A stretch of DNA of 64,000 nucleotides, from positions 4,238,001 through 4,302,000 of the forward strand of contig NZ_CP114904.1 in NCBI RefSeq assembly GCF_027497215.1, given 5' to 3'. This document shows positions 26,039 to 34,674 of the stretch, piece after piece. The stretch comes from Micromonospora sp. WMMD812 (GTDB taxonomy: Bacteria; Actinomycetota; Actinomycetes; Mycobacteriales; Micromonosporaceae). Positions within the stretch are counted from its first letter, which is position 1, and each line of letters opens with the position of its first letter. The translations under genes were made by a program, and so were the position numbers. The notes beneath the pieces were generated by a model that had not been told where the DNA came from, made no database searches, and saw only the letters and a list, made by a program, of their open reading frames with translations.

Positions 26039-26557
26039 GTGCGTCGAAGAGGCGTGGTGATGTTCTCCCGGGGTGCCCCCGTCCTCGTGCCGGTGCTGGT
26101 GCTGGCCCTGTCGGCCTGTGCCGGGCCCGGGCCCGGTGACGCGGGTCCGCCCGCGTCGCCCGCATCCTCGGCCCCCGACGGGGCGAGCGCCACGCCGACA
26201 CCGGAGGTGGCCACCGAGCCGACACCCGGTGCGACCACCCCGCCGGCCCCGAGGGCGACCGGCTCCCCGGCCCGGCCGCCGATGTCCGCCACCGAGCTGC
26301 CCACCCTGCGCCCGCCGGTCGTCAAGCCGAGCCCGCCCACCGACCTGCGGCCCGCCGGCCTGGTCAGCGGGCACATCACCCGGGGTGGCCGCGGCCCCTG
26401 CTACGGCCTGGTGGCCGAGGACGGCACCGAGTACGCGCTGCACGGCCCCGACGCGGGTGAGTTGCGCGCCGGCACCTTCGTCACCCTGCGGCTCACCCCG
26501 ACCCGGGTCCGGATCGACTGCGGCCCCGGCATCCCGATGACCATCGTGTCGGACTGA
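26039..26557 (+). CDS. putative lipoprotein with Pro/Thr-rich linker
   Basis: A 172-residue exported protein. The N-terminus is basic and hydrophobic and leads to a lipobox-like ALSAC, so lipid anchoring is likely. A Pro/Thr/Ala/Ser-rich linker (about 30-100) follows, then a compact C-terminal domain (LVSGHITRGGRGPCYGL to the end) with two cysteines and a beta-strand pattern that may form a small OB-like barrel. The GTG at 26039 gives a basic n-region; an ATG at 26060 with GAAGAGG upstream is a good alternative. No known function. Confidence 0.7.
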   Translation: MRRRGVVMFSRGAPVLVPVLVLALSACAGPGPGDAGPPASPASSAPDGASATPTPEVATEPTPGATTPPAPRATGSPARPPMSATELPTLRPPVVKPSPPTDLRPAGLVSGHITRGGRGPCYGLVAEDGTEYALHGPDAGELRAGTFVTLRLTPTRVRIDCGPGIPMTIVSD

Positions 26558-26624
26558 CCGCTACGTCCCCATCCGCCACCCGCCCGCCCCGACGGGCCGG
26601 ACCAGCCGCGATGTGCCGGGGCCC

Positions 26625-26630
26625 TAGGCT
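26625..26630 (+). promoter_or_regulatory. -10 element of a probable leaderless promoter
   Basis: TAGGCT lies seven bases before the ATG of the alpha/beta hydrolase-like gene. A GGAG is also present between them, so a short leader cannot be excluded. Confidence 0.35.
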
Positions 26631-26637
26631 GGAGCGC

Positions 26638-27570
26638 ATGACCGACCAGCACGGCGGGGCCGTCGACGAGTCCTGCGTCCTCACCGAAGGGCCCTGGACG
26701 CACCGGTTCGTCGGGGCGAACGGCAGCCGGTTCCATGTGGTCGAGGCCGGCACCGGGCCGATGGTGCTCTTCCTGCACGGCTTCCCCGAGCACTGGTGGG
26801 CGTGGCACGACATGCTGCCGGCCGTCGCCGACGCCGGCTTCCGGGCGGTCGCGGTGGACCTGCGCGGCTACGGCGCCAGCGACAAGCCACCCCGGGGGTA
26901 CGACGGCTACACCCTCGCCGCCGACATCGCGGGTCTGATCAGGGGCCTCGGCGAGCGCTCGGCGACCCTGGTCGGCACCGGGGCCGGTGGGATGGTCGCC
27001 TGGACGGTTGCCTCGTTCCACCCCGCGCTGGTCCGCCGCCTGGTGGTGCTCGGCGCGCCCCACCCGCTGCGGCTGCGCGCCGCCATCTTCGCCGACCCGC
27101 GCGGGCAGTTCGCCGCCGCCACCCCGACGCTGAAGTTCCAGCTCCCCCGGTACGAGCACGTGCTGACCAGGGACGCCGCGGCGCCCGTGGAGGAGCTGCT
27201 GCGCCGCTGGGGCGGGCCGGACTGGGTGGCCGGACCGGACTTCGCGCCGTACGCCAGCCGGTGCCGGGAGGCGATGCGGATCCCGCAGGCGGCGTTCTGC
27301 GCGCTGGAGGGCTACCGGTGGGCGTTCCGATCGGCGCTGCGACTGCACGGCTACCGCTTCGTCAAGCTGATGCAGAAGCCCCTGATCACGCCCACCCTGC
27401 AACTGCACGGCGCGGCCGACCTCGCCTCCCTGCCGCGTACCGCTCAGGGCTCCGGCCGCTACGTCGTCGCCCCGTACGAGTGGCGGCTGCTCGACGGGGT
27501 CGGCCACTTCCCGCACGTCGAGGCGCCCGACGTGGTGCTCGGCGAGGTGCTGCGCTGGACGAAGTCCTGA
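26638..27570 (+). CDS. alpha/beta-hydrolase (epoxide-hydrolase-like) lacking the nucleophile
   Basis: A 310-residue alpha/beta-hydrolase-fold protein most like epoxide hydrolases: HGFPEHWWAW at 47-56 is the oxyanion-hole motif of that group, DLRGYGASDKP follows, and a C-terminal GVGHFPHVE supplies the catalytic-type His. At the nucleophile elbow, where epoxide hydrolases read GHDWGG, this protein reads GTGAGG (113-118), so the nucleophilic Asp is replaced by Gly115. It may therefore be a non-hydrolytic member or use different chemistry. It follows acs and protease genes, as ephE follows acs in M. tuberculosis. ATG 26638 is preferred over an upstream in-frame start at 26611 that precedes the -10-like box. 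Confidence 0.8.
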   Translation: MTDQHGGAVDESCVLTEGPWTHRFVGANGSRFHVVEAGTGPMVLFLHGFPEHWWAWHDMLPAVADAGFRAVAVDLRGYGASDKPPRGYDGYTLAADIAGLIRGLGERSATLVGTGAGGMVAWTVASFHPALVRRLVVLGAPHPLRLRAAIFADPRGQFAAATPTLKFQLPRYEHVLTRDAAAPVEELLRRWGGPDWVAGPDFAPYASRCREAMRIPQAAFCALEGYRWAFRSALRLHGYRFVKLMQKPLITPTLQLHGAADLASLPRTAQGSGRYVVAPYEWRLLDGVGHFPHVEAPDVVLGEVLRWTKS

Positions 27571-27616
27571 CCGGCACGGGCGGCCGCCCGCCCGGCCGAG
27601 GCCACCGCGTCGCCGG

Positions 27617-27982
27617 CTACAGCCGCTGCTCGCGCAGGTCGGTGACCTCGGCGGCGGGCGCCCAGCCCTGGTAGACGCCGAAGTCGAACGCCTCCAGCCG
27701 CATCGCCTGGGCCACCGGCCACCGCCCGCCGGTGTACTCCACCCGCAGCCAGCCGTCGTGCTCGCCCAGCACGATGAACGGCTGCCCCTGCCAGGTGCAG
27801 GTCGTCCGCACGTACGCGAGGTCCTCGACCTCGCTGGCGGGCAGCACCCGGACGTACCTGCCGGGCTGCACCTCGTCGAAGCCCTCGGCGGGTTCCGGCT
27901 GGTAGAGGCGGATGTCCTCGCCGTCCGGGCTGGCCTGGTACTCCCGGCCCCGCCAGCGGGCCAGGTAGCCGTCGCGGATCAT
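27617..27982 (-). CDS. small protein of unknown function, partner of the SseB-domain gene
   Basis: A 121-residue acidic protein without signal or membrane segments. It alternates short strands with aromatic residues (YLARWRGREYQASPDGEDI, FIVLGEHDGWLRVEYTGG), as in small beta-rich domains. Its ATG overlaps the stop of the preceding SseB-domain gene in an ATGA junction, so both are probably made together and may interact. It lies at the edge of the type VII secretion remnants. I do not recognise a family. Confidence 0.75.
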   Translation of the reverse strand: MIRDGYLARWRGREYQASPDGEDIRLYQPEPAEGFDEVQPGRYVRVLPASEVEDLAYVRTTCTWQGQPFIVLGEHDGWLRVEYTGGRWPVAQAMRLEAFDFGVYQGWAPAAEVTDLREQRL

Positions 27983-30747
27983 TCGGCCGGCACCTCCCGC
28001 CAGCGCAGCGCGTCGGTGTCCAGGCTCGCGACCACCCGCTCGCTGCCGTCCGCACCGAGCCGCCAGAGCTGCGCGCCGTGCGGCAGCCGGGCGCTGTCCA
28101 CCTTGAACTCCGCGACCACGTCGCTGCTCTCCCCCGGGGCGAAGCCGTTGCCCCGGAACGGGGCGCGCTCGATGACCCAGCCCTCCATGGCCCGCATGGC
28201 GGGCTCGTTCTGCCCGCCGTAGGGGATCCGGTAGAGGCTCGGCCGGTGCGCTGGCCAGCGCAGCACGTAGATCTCGTCGGCGTCCGGCGAGAAGGGCGAG
28301 TCGGGGTGGCCCAACCCGAGCGCATCGTAGAGCTGAGCCGGCGTGTTCAGGTGGGCCAGTTCGTTCGCGCGGTGCACGAAGCCGGAGACCCGGTCGTAAC
28401 CGCGCTCCAGGTAGTAGGCGAGCTGGCTCGGGGCGATGGCCTTCTGCATCATGACCGGGCGCGACGGATCGACCGCCTTCGGCGTATATCGGGGACGTTC
28501 GGCGGGCTCGGCCGCCGCGGGTGGCTCCTCGGGCTCCCCGTCGTCGCCGAGACCGACCTCGGCGGCCCAGTTGGCCAGACCGACGATCTGCTCACCGGGC
28601 AACTTCGCACCCACCGGGGTGCCCGGGTTGACCGCGAACGACCACGCCTCGTCCGGCCAGCGTCGGATCAACTGGACGAACTTGACCCGGACCGTCTCCA
28701 CCTCGCCGTCAGCGTGGTCCGCCATCCGCTCCGGGGAGGTGTAGACCACCACGAACCGCTCGCCGTCCAACTCCTCCGTACGCCACACGAAGCCGGGATC
28801 GCCAGGTCGGCTGCCGGACGCCGCTTCCGGGTGCACCGGCAGCAGGACCCGGGCCAGCAACAGCGTGGAGAGGAAGGTGTCGGTGCTGCCGGAGCCGGCC
28901 GCGCCGAGCAGGTCCTCCTCGACCGCGTTGGCCGGCTGGAAGTCGGCCACCGGGTCTTCGGCGGGCGGCGCGGGGACCGTCGCCGCACCCGTGGTGTCGC
29001 GGGACGGCCCGCCGTCGCCCGGAGTGGCGGCCGCACCCGTCGAACCGGCTGTCGCGCCCGCCGGGTCGTTCGCCTCCCCGATTTCAGGCTCGGTGGACGG
29101 AGGCGGCGGCGCGGCCGGCTGGCCGCCCCACAGGTCCGCGCCGGCGTCGGCACGCCCGTTCTGGGTGGCCGCCGGGTCGGCCGGTGCGGCGGCGGGGGCG
29201 GACGACGGCCGGTCCGCGGGCCGAGGCGTCCGGACCGGGCCGCGCACGCCGGACGCGGTCTCGTCCTCCGGCTGAGCGGGCAGGTCGCGGGACTCGACGA
29301 TCGTGCCCTCGATGACGATCGGCGTGAAGCCACGGCGGGGCGCGGGCGGGCTGGAGACCGGCTCCGCGACGGACGGGGGCAGCTCCTCGGTGACGTCGTG
29401 ACCACCACGCGGGTCTGTGCGGCGCTGCGCCGAACGCTGGGTCAACTCGGCGTCCTGCTCGGGCCACTGTCCGCGGCTTGAGGGCTGTGACGTGCCGGTC
29501 GGGAACCGGAAGGCGCGGGTCGGCTCGTCGGCCCGGGGATCGGGACGCGGCAGCGGCTGGGTCGCCTCGACGCCGGACGCCTCGGACCGAACCGTCCGCG
29601 AGTCGTCCGCCGGAAACCGTGGCGCCGGGGTCGGCTCGCGGTCGGGCGCGAAGAAGGCCTGCGTCGGCTCGCCGCCGGCCGGTCCGCCGAACGGGCGGCG
29701 GCGAGGGAACGGCTGCTCCCCGCGAGCGAAGCGCGACGGTGGCGTCGCGCGGTCACCCGACCGGCCCGGCTCCCGGACGGACGCCGGCCCCCGCCCGGAC
29801 GCCGGTTCGAAGAAGGATCGCGGCGTGCCCGGCGCGCTCCCGTCGCCCTCGGCACGCGTGGTCGCGGCGCCGGCCCGACCGCCGCTCGACCTGCCGAGAT
29901 CGCCGGGCGGACCGGAGCGGGGCGGCGGCCAGCCGGACCCGGCCTGATCGGCGGACGCGTCGGCCGGGGTGGGTGGCAGGAACGACGGCGGCGCGGGCCG
30001 GGCGCCGGCCAGGCGGGTCGACTCCCGGCCGCCGAGGCGGCTGTCCCGGTGAGGTTGGTCAGACTGTCCGCGCCCGGCGGCCGGACCAGCCGCTTCGGAC
30101 GGATGTCGCGGGCCGGGGGCCGAATCGGCCGGGCGGCGCGGTAGCGCCGCCGGCGCGCTCGCGTCCGCCCGCGACGGCGCGCCGTCGGCGGGCTGTGCCG
30201 AGGCACCGCGGGACGTCGTCCGACCGGCGGCCGGGGCATCCGGCAGGCCGGCGGTCGGCGCGGCCGCCGCATCCCGACCCGAGCCGGCTCCGGAGGCGCG
30301 GGCCCGGGCCAGGCTCTCCGCTCGTTCCAGCCGGGCCCGGGCGCCGAGCGTGCGGCCGGGCAGCCGTACGTCGCCGCGGGAGAGCTGAGTGACGAACCAG
30401 GCCGGCAGGTAACCCTCGACCGGCAGCCCCGGGTTCACCGCCAGCCACCATTCCGGGTTGGGCCAGCCGGCGGCCAGCTCCGCGTAGGGGATGCGGCGGG
30501 TGGCGCCGGCGTTGTCGCCGAGACAGGCCCGCAGGGCGGCGCTGGAGGTGAACGCGAGCACGTGGGTGCGACCGCCGGTGGTCCAGGTGCCCCAGCCGGC
30601 CTGCCCCGACGACGGCTGCGCGGAGACCGGTAGGAGAAGCTCGGTCCGAGCCAGAATCCGGAAGTACAGCTCCTGGTCACCGGCGCGCAGCGCGTCACGC
30701 ATCGCCGCCTCGGCCTCCGTGGCCGGCTCCCATTCGGTCACGGCCAC
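27979..30747 (-). CDS. large protein with two SseB-type domains and a disordered centre
   Basis: A 922-residue cytoplasmic-looking protein. The N-terminal part (about 10-135) and a second part (about 610-730) share the SseB N-terminal-domain pattern: a short helix, ELYFRILARTELLLPV or LLARVLLPV, then WLAVNPGLPVEGYLP or FAVNPGTPVGAKLPG. Between them lies some 450 residues of Pro/Ala/Arg/Ser-rich, probably disordered sequence. A third C-terminal region (about 740-922) begins AIAPSQLAYYLERGYDRVSG. SseB-domain proteins are frequently encoded beside actinobacterial ESX genes; the molecular role is unknown. The GTG at 30747 is preceded by GGAGGAG. It heads a two-gene unit. Confidence 0.75.
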   Translation of the reverse strand: MAVTEWEPATEAEAAMRDALRAGDQELYFRILARTELLLPVSAQPSSGQAGWGTWTTGGRTHVLAFTSSAALRACLGDNAGATRRIPYAELAAGWPNPEWWLAVNPGLPVEGYLPAWFVTQLSRGDVRLPGRTLGARARLERAESLARARASGAGSGRDAAAAPTAGLPDAPAAGRTTSRGASAQPADGAPSRADASAPAALPRRPADSAPGPRHPSEAAGPAAGRGQSDQPHRDSRLGGRESTRLAGARPAPPSFLPPTPADASADQAGSGWPPPRSGPPGDLGRSSGGRAGAATTRAEGDGSAPGTPRSFFEPASGRGPASVREPGRSGDRATPPSRFARGEQPFPRRRPFGGPAGGEPTQAFFAPDREPTPAPRFPADDSRTVRSEASGVEATQPLPRPDPRADEPTRAFRFPTGTSQPSSRGQWPEQDAELTQRSAQRRTDPRGGHDVTEELPPSVAEPVSSPPAPRRGFTPIVIEGTIVESRDLPAQPEDETASGVRGPVRTPRPADRPSSAPAAAPADPAATQNGRADAGADLWGGQPAAPPPPSTEPEIGEANDPAGATAGSTGAAATPGDGGPSRDTTGAATVPAPPAEDPVADFQPANAVEEDLLGAAGSGSTDTFLSTLLLARVLLPVHPEAASGSRPGDPGFVWRTEELDGERFVVVYTSPERMADHADGEVETVRVKFVQLIRRWPDEAWSFAVNPGTPVGAKLPGEQIVGLANWAAEVGLGDDGEPEEPPAAAEPAERPRYTPKAVDPSRPVMMQKAIAPSQLAYYLERGYDRVSGFVHRANELAHLNTPAQLYDALGLGHPDSPFSPDADEIYVLRWPAHRPSLYRIPYGGQNEPAMRAMEGWVIERAPFRGNGFAPGESSDVVAEFKVDSARLPHGAQLWRLGADGSERVVASLDTDALRWREVPAE

Positions 30748-30893
30748 CTCTCCTCCCGAGAACAGGCCACAGGCATCGCCTACAACCTACAAGGTAGTAA
30801 CAAGATCACAATGGCAGGCCGTCGGCGGTGCGCCGGCTCGGCGTCGAGGAGATAACATCCCGTCCCGGAGTCGACACGATGCGGAGGCGGTCG

Positions 30894-31390
30894 ATGTCCC
30901 GGTCGATGGCACGCCCGGTCCTGGCGGCCCTCACGGCGGCACTGCTGACCGGCGGCCCGCTCGTTCCGGCCGCCCGCCTCACCGGCGGCGTGCCGGGCGA
31001 AACGGACGCGGCGACCCGGGGCCCGTCCCTGGCCGGCCTGGCTGGCCCACCGCCGTTCGCCCCGCTCCGGGCGGCACCGGGTTGGCCACCGCTGACCCGG
31101 CGCCGGGTGCCGGCCGGGGTGGCGGGTACGGCGCGGGTGTGCTCAACCCGTACCGCGCGGTCACCGAGACCGGCGACGCCCAGAGCGCCCGGCGGCCGTC
31201 CGTGGCCGCCCTGGCCGACGAGCCCGCCGACCCGACTCGGCTGGCGCGGCAGGCCCGGCGGGCGGCGGCCCAGGACCGGGCCGTGGCGCTGGCGGGTGTC
31301 GGCGGCGCCGTGGCCGGGGCCGCCGTGCTGCTCGCCCTCGTGCTGCCCGGCGGAGCCCGACGGCGCTGGCGGCCGGCCGATCCTCACTGA
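30894..31390 (+). pseudogene. mycP: mycosin (type VII secretion protease) remnant lacking the catalytic domain
   Basis: The first 30 codons encode a signal peptide (MSRSMARPVLAALTAALLTG) like that of mycosins, the membrane-anchored subtilisin-like proteases of ESX systems. In another frame the last 80 or so codons encode a typical mycosin C-terminus: ATADPAPGAG, GYGAGVLNPYRAVTE, a linker, a membrane helix and a basic tail RRRWRP. The roughly 300-residue protease domain with its Asp/His/Ser triad is absent and the two ends are out of frame. This reads as an internal deletion plus frameshift. GGAGG precedes the ATG at 30894. It lies next to WXG100 and eccE genes, which supports the assignment. 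Confidence 0.75.
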
Positions 31391-31427
31391 CCGCGCCGGC
31401 GGCCGGCCGATCCTCGCTGAGCGTTCC
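31368..31427. repeat. 30-bp tandem duplication at the mycP stop codon
   Basis: The 30-bp unit at 31368-31397, which contains the mycP stop codon, is repeated at 31398-31427 with changes mostly at the end. A further pair of 19-bp direct repeats (31439-31457 and 31495-31513) follows. Confidence 0.8.
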
Positions 31428-31510
31428 GGCGGCGGCGGCCCGGGCAGACAGCAACGGCGGCGCCGACCCTGGTATGCGGCAATGGCGGCCCCGACCCGGG
31501 CAGACAGCAA

Positions 31511-31545
31511 CGGTGGCGCCGGCCCAGGGCGGGCCGGCGCCACCG
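31511..31545 (-). terminator. hairpin terminator after the WXG100 genes
   Basis: A perfect 15-bp stem (31511-31525 with 31531-31545) and 5-base loop about 50 bases beyond the end of the second WXG100 gene. It could serve transcripts from both sides. Confidence 0.7.
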
Positions 31546-31594
31546 CCGACATCTGCTCACCACGACGGCGGTCGCCCCGCCCGGTGGGCCTGGA

Positions 31595-31889
31595 TCACTG
31601 GAACAGGACGGTGTTCTTCTTCTCGGTGTCGAGATAGTCGGCCGCGGAGTCGTCGACCGCGAGCTTGTTGTCGCACAGCATCGCCTGCAGGTCCTGCGAG
31701 GCGGCACGCCACCGCGACTGCCGCTGCTCGTACGCCTGCCGGGCCTCACCCGTCCAACTCGCGACCAGCGGCGCGGCATCGCGCTCCAGCTGGCCGAGCT
31801 GCGAGTCGCAGTGTGTTCAACGCCTTCTGGATATCCGCGCTGGCCTGTTGCAGCGCGGCGAAGTTGACGACCAGCACACCGTGGTCCAC
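31595..31889 (-). pseudogene. WXG100 (EsxA/B-like) gene with a single-base frameshift
   Basis: From a GTG at 31889 with GGAGGGAG upstream, the frame encodes VNFAALQQASADIQKALNTL, the start of a WXG100 protein. It then runs out of frame and stops early. With one base removed at about 31808, the rest reads DSQLGQLERDAAPLVASWTG, including the W-x-G turn (SWTGEA), and ends DTEKKNTVLFQ, giving a normal 97-residue WXG100 protein. The 295-bp length fits one extra base. Such proteins are secreted as helical-hairpin dimers by ESX systems. The broken gene follows an intact WXG100 gene by 31 bases, its likely dimer partner. Confidence 0.85.
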
Positions 31890-31920
31890 CTGCGGTCTCC
31901 CTCCCCCTGGACCCGATCGG

Positions 31921-32241
31921 TCAGAGCGGCAGCTGGATGCCGCCGCGGTTGGTGCCGGCCACGCGGCCGGCGGCCTCGGTGTCCGAGACGTCGTACTGCT
32001 GGCCGCCGGTGCGGATGGCGCCGGCGGTCTCCCGCAGGGCCCGCTGCAACGCCGCCTGATCCTGCGCCCACTGCTGCTTGACCTGCTCGAACGACCGCCC
32101 ACCGTCACCGCGCCATGCCTGCTGCAACACCTCCAGCTCGGCCATCAGGCTGCTGAGCATCGATTGCAGCGACTGGTCGGTCTGCTCGAACTTCGCGGCG
32201 GTCTGCTGCATCACCGCGGCTTCCGCCTGGGTCTGGGACAC
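31921..32241 (-). CDS. WXG100 family protein (ESX substrate)
   Basis: A 106-residue protein with the WXG100 layout: two helices joined by the W-x-G turn in QQAWRGDGG, and no signal peptide. It ends in a flexible tail with VSDTEAAGRVAG. WXG100 proteins are exported as dimers by type VII secretion. The GTG at 32241 (VSQTQAEAAVMQQ) has a purine-rich GAGGTGAGG upstream; the frame continues to 32418, but WXG100 proteins do not carry such an extension. It is first in a two-gene unit with the frameshifted WXG100 gene and divergent from the eccE remnant. Confidence 0.88.
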   Translation of the reverse strand: MSQTQAEAAVMQQTAAKFEQTDQSLQSMLSSLMAELEVLQQAWRGDGGRSFEQVKQQWAQDQAALQRALRETAGAIRTGGQQYDVSDTEAAGRVAGTNRGGIQLPL

Positions 32242-32487
32242 TCCGGACCTCACCTCGTTTTCTCGGTCGTGGCTGGCCGTCGGCGCGCCCGCCTGGGATG
32301 ACGCGCCGCTCGCGCCGCGGAGGAGCGCGCACGGCGGGCGCGGGGTCGGCGAAACTCGTGGCTGACGGTAGCCGTCCGGTAGCGGTTCTGCTACCCCGCC
32401 CGGCTCCCCTGTGGACAACGCGGAGTCGCCGGTTCCCCTACGATTTGCGGCAGCCAGGTAGCAGGCAGTGATCGGGCGGGAGGTGCG

Positions 32488-34115
32488 GTGACGGCGACGA
32501 CCACCCAGCGTCCACCCGCCCGGCGACCCTGCGGGCGACGTCGCCGGCGTTCCGGCCGCAGTCCCGGGCCCCCGTCCACCGCGCCCGCCGGCCGCGTCGG
32601 CACCACTGTGGACCGCGGATCGGCGGCGGCCGCAGGGAGTCCGCGCCGGCCAGATCGCCGCGGCGCAGGTGGCGGTGGCGCTGCCCGTCGCCGCGCTCGG
32701 CCGGGGCGCCGGCGCGATGGCGGTCGCGGTGCTGGTGGCGGCGCTGCTGCTAGCCCTGGCCTGGGCACACGTGCGCGGGCGCTGGCTCTTCGAGTGGTCC
32801 GCCGTCGGGCTCGGCTACCTGGCCCGTCGGCGTGCGCTACCGGCGGCGGCCGGGCCCTCCGCGCTGCTCGACCTCGTCGACCCGGGCGCCGTGCTCCGCC
32901 CGGCGGAGCTCGCGGGCCGTTCGTCCGCGGTGGTCGACGACGCCGCCGGCACGACGGCACTGCTGGAGATCGTTGAGCCGGGCGAGCTGCTCGGCGACGG
33001 TCCGCACCCGCTGCCCGCCCCGACGGCGCTGCTCCCACCGGCCATGCCGGACGGGCCACCCGTCCAGGTCCAGCTCGTGCTCGCCCGGTCGCCGGCGCCC
33101 GGGCCGACGGCGGGCGGCACGGTGGGCAGTCGTACCGGCAGCTGACCGACGGGCGGTTGGCCGGGTGGGAGCGCGCGGTGGTCGCCGTACGGGTGCTCCG
33201 GGTCGACGGCTGGTCCGCGGCGGAGGTGCGACGGGCGCTCGCCGGCACGGTGCGCCGGATCGTCCGGCGGCTCGGCCCGCTCACCGCGCGTCCGCTCGGC
33301 GAGGCCGCGGCGCTGCGCGTGCTCGCCGAACTGGCCCACCACGACACCGCGCCGCTCCACGAGAGCTGGCCGGCTGTGCGCACCGGTGACCTGCTTCAGA
33401 CCACGATCCGGGTGACCCGCTGGCCGGGTCTCCGGGCCGACGGCGGGCAGCGACTCGTCCCAAGCCTGCTCGCGCTGCCGGCGACCGCGAGACGGTCGCG
33501 CTCTGCGTCGGCCCCCGTTCGGGAGACAGCCCGCCACCTGCCGAGCTGACCGTACGCCTGGTCGCCCGCTCGTCGACGGAGCTGTCCCTGGCGACCCAGG
33601 CGCTGCGCCGACTGGTCACCGGCCTGGGCGCGGACGCGCGCCGGCTGGACGGCGGATGGGTGGCGGCGCAGACGGCCCGCCCGCGCGTGTGGGAGCCGTT
33701 CGTCCGGGGCGTGGGCGCGCCGGGCGGGAAGATACCGCTGCTACCGCCCGGCCGGCCGGTCCCGGACGGCCCGGGCACCCCACTCTCGCCGCTGTTGATT
33801 CTCGTGGACGTCGGGCCGGTGCGGGCCGATCCGGAGCCGGGCCCGCCGTGGCGGTCCACTCTGGTCGTACGCGACGAGCTGACCCCGGCCGACGCGGACG
33901 CGCTCAGCCGGGCCGACCTGGCCGTGCTGCAACCGCTCAAGCCGGGCGAGGCCGCGCTGGCGGGCAGTGCGCTCGGTCTGGGTGAGTCCGCCGTGTGGCT
34001 GACCCGGATCCGCGACGACATGGTCGCGGTGGTCAACCGGCGCGCGCTGCGCTGGGCGTTGCTCTCCGCCACCCCGATCGAGTCGCAGCTGATCGGCCGG
34101 CCGTCCCGCCGCTGA
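32488..34115 (+). pseudogene. eccE: eccE-like type VII secretion gene broken by frameshifts
   Basis: A GTG at 32488 with GGGAGGTG upstream opens the gene. Three successive frames then carry parts of an EccE-like protein. The membrane region GQIAAAQVAVALPVAALGRG and AVLVAALLLALAWAHVRGRW lies in one frame that stops at 33145. YRQLTDGRLAGWERAVVAVR lies in a second that stops at 33549. The last part, from ETVALCVGPRSGD to RALRWALLSATPIESQLIG, lies in a third that stops at 34115. The N-terminal 40-50 codons appear shifted as well. The joined product would be about 540 residues. EccE is a structural membrane subunit of ESX machines. As it stands no full-length protein can be made. Confidence 0.75.
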
Positions 34116-34287
34116 GCGACCGCCCACGTCGCGGGCACCCCGCCGCCCGCCGACGCCGCCGGCCAACCCGCGCCGCTGGCACCCGCCACCGGCCCGGCTC
34201 GCCGACCGACACCGCATCGCCCGGCCGGTCAGATTCGTCGATCTCGACCGGTTCCGTCGGTGATCCGTCCGTGGCACGATCCTCGCC

Positions 34288-34674
34288 ATGAATTTCCTGA
34301 AAGGCCTGCTGATCCGGCTGGCCATCACAGCGCTCGCCTTCTGGTTGGCCACCCTGCTCATCCCGGGCATCCGGCTGGAGTCGGACTCCGTCACCCAGAC
34401 GATCATCACGCTGATCCTCGTCGCGGCGATCTTCGGTGTGGTCAACGCCGTGCTCCAGCCGGTCATCAAGACCGTCGGCTGCGGCTTCTACCTGCTCACC
34501 CTCGGCCTGATCGCGCTGGTGGTCAACGGCCTGCTCTTCCTGCTCACCAGCTGGATCGCCGAGCAGGCGGGCCTGGCGTTCGAGGTGGACGGTTTCTGGC
34601 CGGCGGCCGTGCTGGGCGCGCTCTTCGTCAGCGTCGTCACCTGGATCCTGGGCGCCGTCCTCGACCGCGACTGA
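34288..34674 (+). CDS. phage-holin-superfamily-IV-like membrane protein
   Basis: A 128-residue integral membrane protein with four hydrophobic segments (about 5-25, 38-56, 66-88 and 104-124). The pattern RLAITALAFWLATLLIPGI, VVNAVLQPVIK and GFYLLTLGLIALVVNGLLF is that of the Phage_holin_4_2 family, which is widespread in bacterial chromosomes, usually not phage-derived, and of unknown role. ATG 34288 has no ribosome binding site; an imperfect -10 (CACGAT) lies seven bases before it, so translation may be leaderless. Single gene. Confidence 0.9.
   Translation: MNFLKGLLIRLAITALAFWLATLLIPGIRLESDSVTQTIITLILVAAIFGVVNAVLQPVIKTVGCGFYLLTLGLIALVVNGLLFLLTSWIAEQAGLAFEVDGFWPAAVLGALFVSVVTWILGAVLDRD

Noticed and set aside
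32488..34115. Three separate small genes instead of one broken eccE
   Set aside because: The pieces follow each other in the order and orientation of a single EccE-like protein, and only the first has a good ribosome binding site.
34288..34674. A prophage, suggested by the holin-type family name
   Set aside because: Phage_holin_4_2 proteins are common single chromosomal genes, and no other phage gene is near.
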